A program made the translations under genes and the position numbers. From the NCBI RefSeq assembly GCF_041927875.1, contig NZ_JBHFHN010000013.1: a stretch of DNA of 64,000 bases, one strand, 5' to 3'. This document shows positions 62,274-64,000 of the stretch, in pieces. The notes below the pieces were generated by a model. That model saw only the letters and a program-made list of their open reading frames with translations, was not told the DNA's origin and did no database searches. Each line of letters starts with the position of its first letter. Within the stretch, counting starts at the first letter, position 1. The DNA is from Paracoccus sp041927875. Its GTDB lineage: Bacteria > Pseudomonadota > Alphaproteobacteria > Rhodobacterales > Rhodobacteraceae.

Positions 62274-62959
62274 AGGACACCGTGATCAAGCCGATGCACC
62301 CCGAGGGGCGCAAGTTCGTGGCGATTGCCGCGGCGATCACGGCGCTGCTGTTCTGGCTGTGGGCGCCATTGGGCTGGATCGGGCTGGGGCTGACCATCTG
62401 GGTTTACTATTTCTTCCGCGATCCGGTGCGGGTGGTGCCTGCCGCCCCCGGTCTGTTCGTGTCGCCCGCCGATGGCGTCGTGTCGATGATCGAACGCGCG
62501 CTGCCCCCGGTCGAGTTGGGCCTGGGCGATCAGCCGATGGTGCGGGTGTCGATCTTCATGTCGGTCTTCAACTGCCATGTGAACCGCATCCCGCATGAGG
62601 GGCGCATCACCGCTGTCGCCTATCGCCCCGGCAAGTTCCTGAATGCCTCGTTGGACAAGGCCAGCGAGGACAACGAACGCAACGGCATCGCCGTCGTCAC
62701 CGCCGAGGGGCTGCGCTATGGCGTCGTGCAGATCGCCGGGCTGGTCGCGCGCCGCATCCTGTGCTGGGCGGTCGAGGGCCAGGCCTATGATCGCGGTGAA
62801 CGCTTTGGCCTGATCCGCTTTGGATCAAGGCTGGATGTCTATCTGCCCGAGGGGCTGACGCCGCTGGTCGCGGTCGGCCAGACGATGATCGCCGGGGAAA
62901 GCGTGCTGGCCGATGCCGGCCGCCGCGACCTGCCCCCGCAACCCAGCCACCGCCGATAA
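62258..62959 (+). CDS. psd: Phosphatidylserine decarboxylase
   Basis: The protein has 233 residues, the short PSD-A (archaeal-like) type that makes phosphatidylethanolamine. Two N-terminal helices (FVAIAAAITALLFWLWAPLGWIGLGLTIWVYYFFRDP) precede the catalytic domain with SPADGVVSMIE and VFNCHVNRIPHEG. The self-processing site is RFGSRLDVYLP, where Ser of GS becomes the pyruvoyl group. AAGGAG at 62245-62250 sits 7 bases before ATG 62258, deciding against the ATG at 62252. It is followed 9 bp later by pssA. Confidence 0.95.
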   Translation: MSLSMKDTVIKPMHPEGRKFVAIAAAITALLFWLWAPLGWIGLGLTIWVYYFFRDPVRVVPAAPGLFVSPADGVVSMIERALPPVELGLGDQPMVRVSIFMSVFNCHVNRIPHEGRITAVAYRPGKFLNASLDKASEDNERNGIAVVTAEGLRYGVVQIAGLVARRILCWAVEGQAYDRGERFGLIRFGSRLDVYLPEGLTPLVAVGQTMIAGESVLADAGRRDLPPQPSHRR

Positions 62960-62968
62960 GAGGTGACG

Positions 62969-63703
62969 ATGCGACCGCAGGAGCAGATGCCGTTTCTGCA
63001 ATTGGTTCCCAACATGGTGACGCTGGCGGGCCTGTGCCTTGGCGTCACCGCGATCCGCTTTGCCATGGCGGACCGGTATGAGCTGGCGGCGGTGCTGATC
63101 CTGCTGGCGGCGATCATCGATGGGCTGGACGGGCTGATCGCGCGGCGGCTGTCGGCGACATCGGCCTTTGGCGCCGAACTGGACAGCCTGTCGGATATGG
63201 TCTGCTTTGCCGTGGCGCCAGGGCTGATCGTCTTCAGCTTCGCCCTGGGTGAGGCCCATGCCGTCGGCTGGATCACCGCATTGGTCTATATCGCGGCGGG
63301 TGCGCTGCGACTGGCGCGGTTCAACGTCATGCAAGACAGCGCCGCGCCGCCCGTGCGCCATTTCGTCGGCGTCCCGGCCCCGGCGGGGGCGCTGCTGGTG
63401 ATGTTGCCGGTTTTCGTGACGCTGGCCGGTCTGGCGGATCTGCGGCAACTCCCGGTGGTGGTCACGGCCTGGATGGCGGCGGTCGGCCTGCTGATGATCT
63501 CGCGCATCAAGACGCTGTCGCCCAAGGGGCTGCGGGTGCCGCGCGCGATCGTGCCGCTGGTTTTCATCGCGGTGATTCTGGCGATGGGCATGACCTTCAC
63601 CCGATTCTGGCTGCTTCTGGTCTTTGCCGACCTGGCCTATCTGGTGATTCTGGTGCTGGGCGCCTGGCGGCAGCACCGGGAATCGCGGGTCGGCGCCCCG
63701 TGA
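62969..63703 (+). CDS. pssA: CDP-diacylglycerol--serine O-phosphatidyltransferase
   Basis: The protein has 244 residues and makes phosphatidylserine, the substrate of Psd. The CDP-alcohol phosphatidyltransferase signature DG-x2-AR-x8-G-x3-D-x3-D is complete: DGLDGLIARRLSATSAFGAELDSLSD (split here as DGLDGLIARR and GAELDSLSD). Seven or eight membrane helices are predicted. GAGGTG precedes ATG 62969. It forms an operon with psd. Confidence 0.95.
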   Translation: MRPQEQMPFLQLVPNMVTLAGLCLGVTAIRFAMADRYELAAVLILLAAIIDGLDGLIARRLSATSAFGAELDSLSDMVCFAVAPGLIVFSFALGEAHAVGWITALVYIAAGALRLARFNVMQDSAAPPVRHFVGVPAPAGALLVMLPVFVTLAGLADLRQLPVVVTAWMAAVGLLMISRIKTLSPKGLRVPRAIVPLVFIAVILAMGMTFTRFWLLLVFADLAYLVILVLGAWRQHRESRVGAP

Positions 63704-63889
63704 GAGGCGGAATCGCCCCCCTCGCGCGCAGGATTCGCCCCCGAAGCCCCCGGTTTCGGGGGTGATTCATGCCCCGAACCGGTGGGGCAGGGGGCCTGGC
63801 CCGCGATCCAGGCGCTGCGGGTGAAAAATCCGCAGGTCGCCAACCCGCTGAAATTACATGAAAAACACATGGCCCTGTCATTTTTCTGT

Positions 63890-63938
63890 CGTTTTTTGAA
63901 AAAACGCTCTTGCGCCGGGGGAACCTCCTCCGTAAATA
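63890..63938 (+). promoter_or_regulatory. A/T palindrome and predicted promoter for the gene at the window end
   Basis: CGTTTTTT-G-AAAAAACG (63890-63906) is a perfect palindrome. Three bases later comes TTGCGC (63910-63915), then 17 bp and TAAATA (63933-63938). The palindrome sits where an UP element or an operator would be. Between pssA and here (63704-63889) there are two short G/C hairpins (CCCCCGG...GGGGG near 63750 and TGCCCC...GGGGCA near 63770-63790) that may terminate pssA. Confidence 0.5.
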
Positions 63939-63954
63939 CCGCTTCACCGAGACG

Positions 63955-64000
63955 ATGGCCGGGAACGGAAGCGGATCGGGGGCGGTGGCGGAAGCGCGAG
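63955..64000 (+). CDS. Start of an unidentified gene, cut by window end
   Basis: ATG at 63955 opens a frame MAGNGSGSGAVAEAR that runs off the window. It lies 17 bp after a predicted -10 element. Only 15 residues are visible, rich in Gly and Ser, so the product cannot be identified; a weak ribosome site makes even the start uncertain. Confidence 0.35.
   Translation, partial: MAGNGSGSGAVAEAR

Overview
The window is GC-rich chromosomal DNA from an alphaproteobacterium. It is best explained as Rhodobacteraceae, probably Paracoccus or a close relative. The support is gene content and order: an NDUFA12-type complex I subunit, DUF2155 beside aat, accB-accC, B12-dependent NrdJ, pccA/pccB/methylmalonyl-CoA mutase, a double cold-shock-domain protein, DUF4167 after prfA-prmC, and psd-pssA. 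The genus is inferred, not proven. Nearly all genes are core or metabolic. I see no prophage, transposase, integrase or CRISPR array.

Layout. 1-3.2 kb: YcjX/YcjF pair, truncated haemoglobin, queF. 3.15-6.2 kb: ileS, preceded by what looks like a leaderless isoleucine leader peptide and attenuator. 6.3-12.9 kb: eno; NDUFA12-mlaD-DUF2155; the convergent accB-accC-aat operon; glycerate kinase. 12.9-17 kb: xanthine phosphoribosyltransferase, LysE exporter, fabI, pdxH, cold-shock protein, DUF192, tRNA-Pro(UGG). 17.2-21.2 kb: nrdJ behind a pair of NrdR-box-like sites. 21.2-30.5 kb: a propionyl-CoA assimilation locus (pccB, four small unknowns, pccA, three unknowns, mcm) with a TTTGCAA-type operator. 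30.7-41.2 kb: rsmA facing a long minus-strand block that runs lptF-lptG-lptD-surA-pdxA-prfA-prmC-DUF4167. 41.4-47.9 kb: YmdB-like phosphodiesterase, two convergent SLC13 transporters, yebC, a LysR regulator. 47.9-56.6 kb: a five-gene phosphorelay (REC with degenerate GGDEF, Hpt, PAS kinase, stand-alone REC, MASE1/CHASE/PAS kinase) downstream of an RTX protein. 57-60.9 kb: EamA transporter, enoyl-CoA hydratase, thioesterase, GNAT, rplM-rpsI. 60.9-63.7 kb: a twice-frameshifted esterase, then psd-pssA.

The genes that clearly work together are the outer-membrane biogenesis block (lptF, lptG, lptD, surA), the translation-termination pair prfA-prmC, fatty-acid synthesis genes (accB, accC, fabI), the propionate/methylmalonyl route (pccA, pccB, mcm), phospholipid synthesis (psd, pssA) and the phosphorelay cluster. 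An intergenic repeat family (GTATTTGG...CAAGAAAGAAG, often with a G/C-rich hairpin) marks six gene ends or boundaries.

The observations I rate highest are the leaderless ileS attenuator, the multi-gene phosphorelay beside an RTX protein, the unknown genes embedded between pccB and pccA, and the dispersed intergenic repeat.
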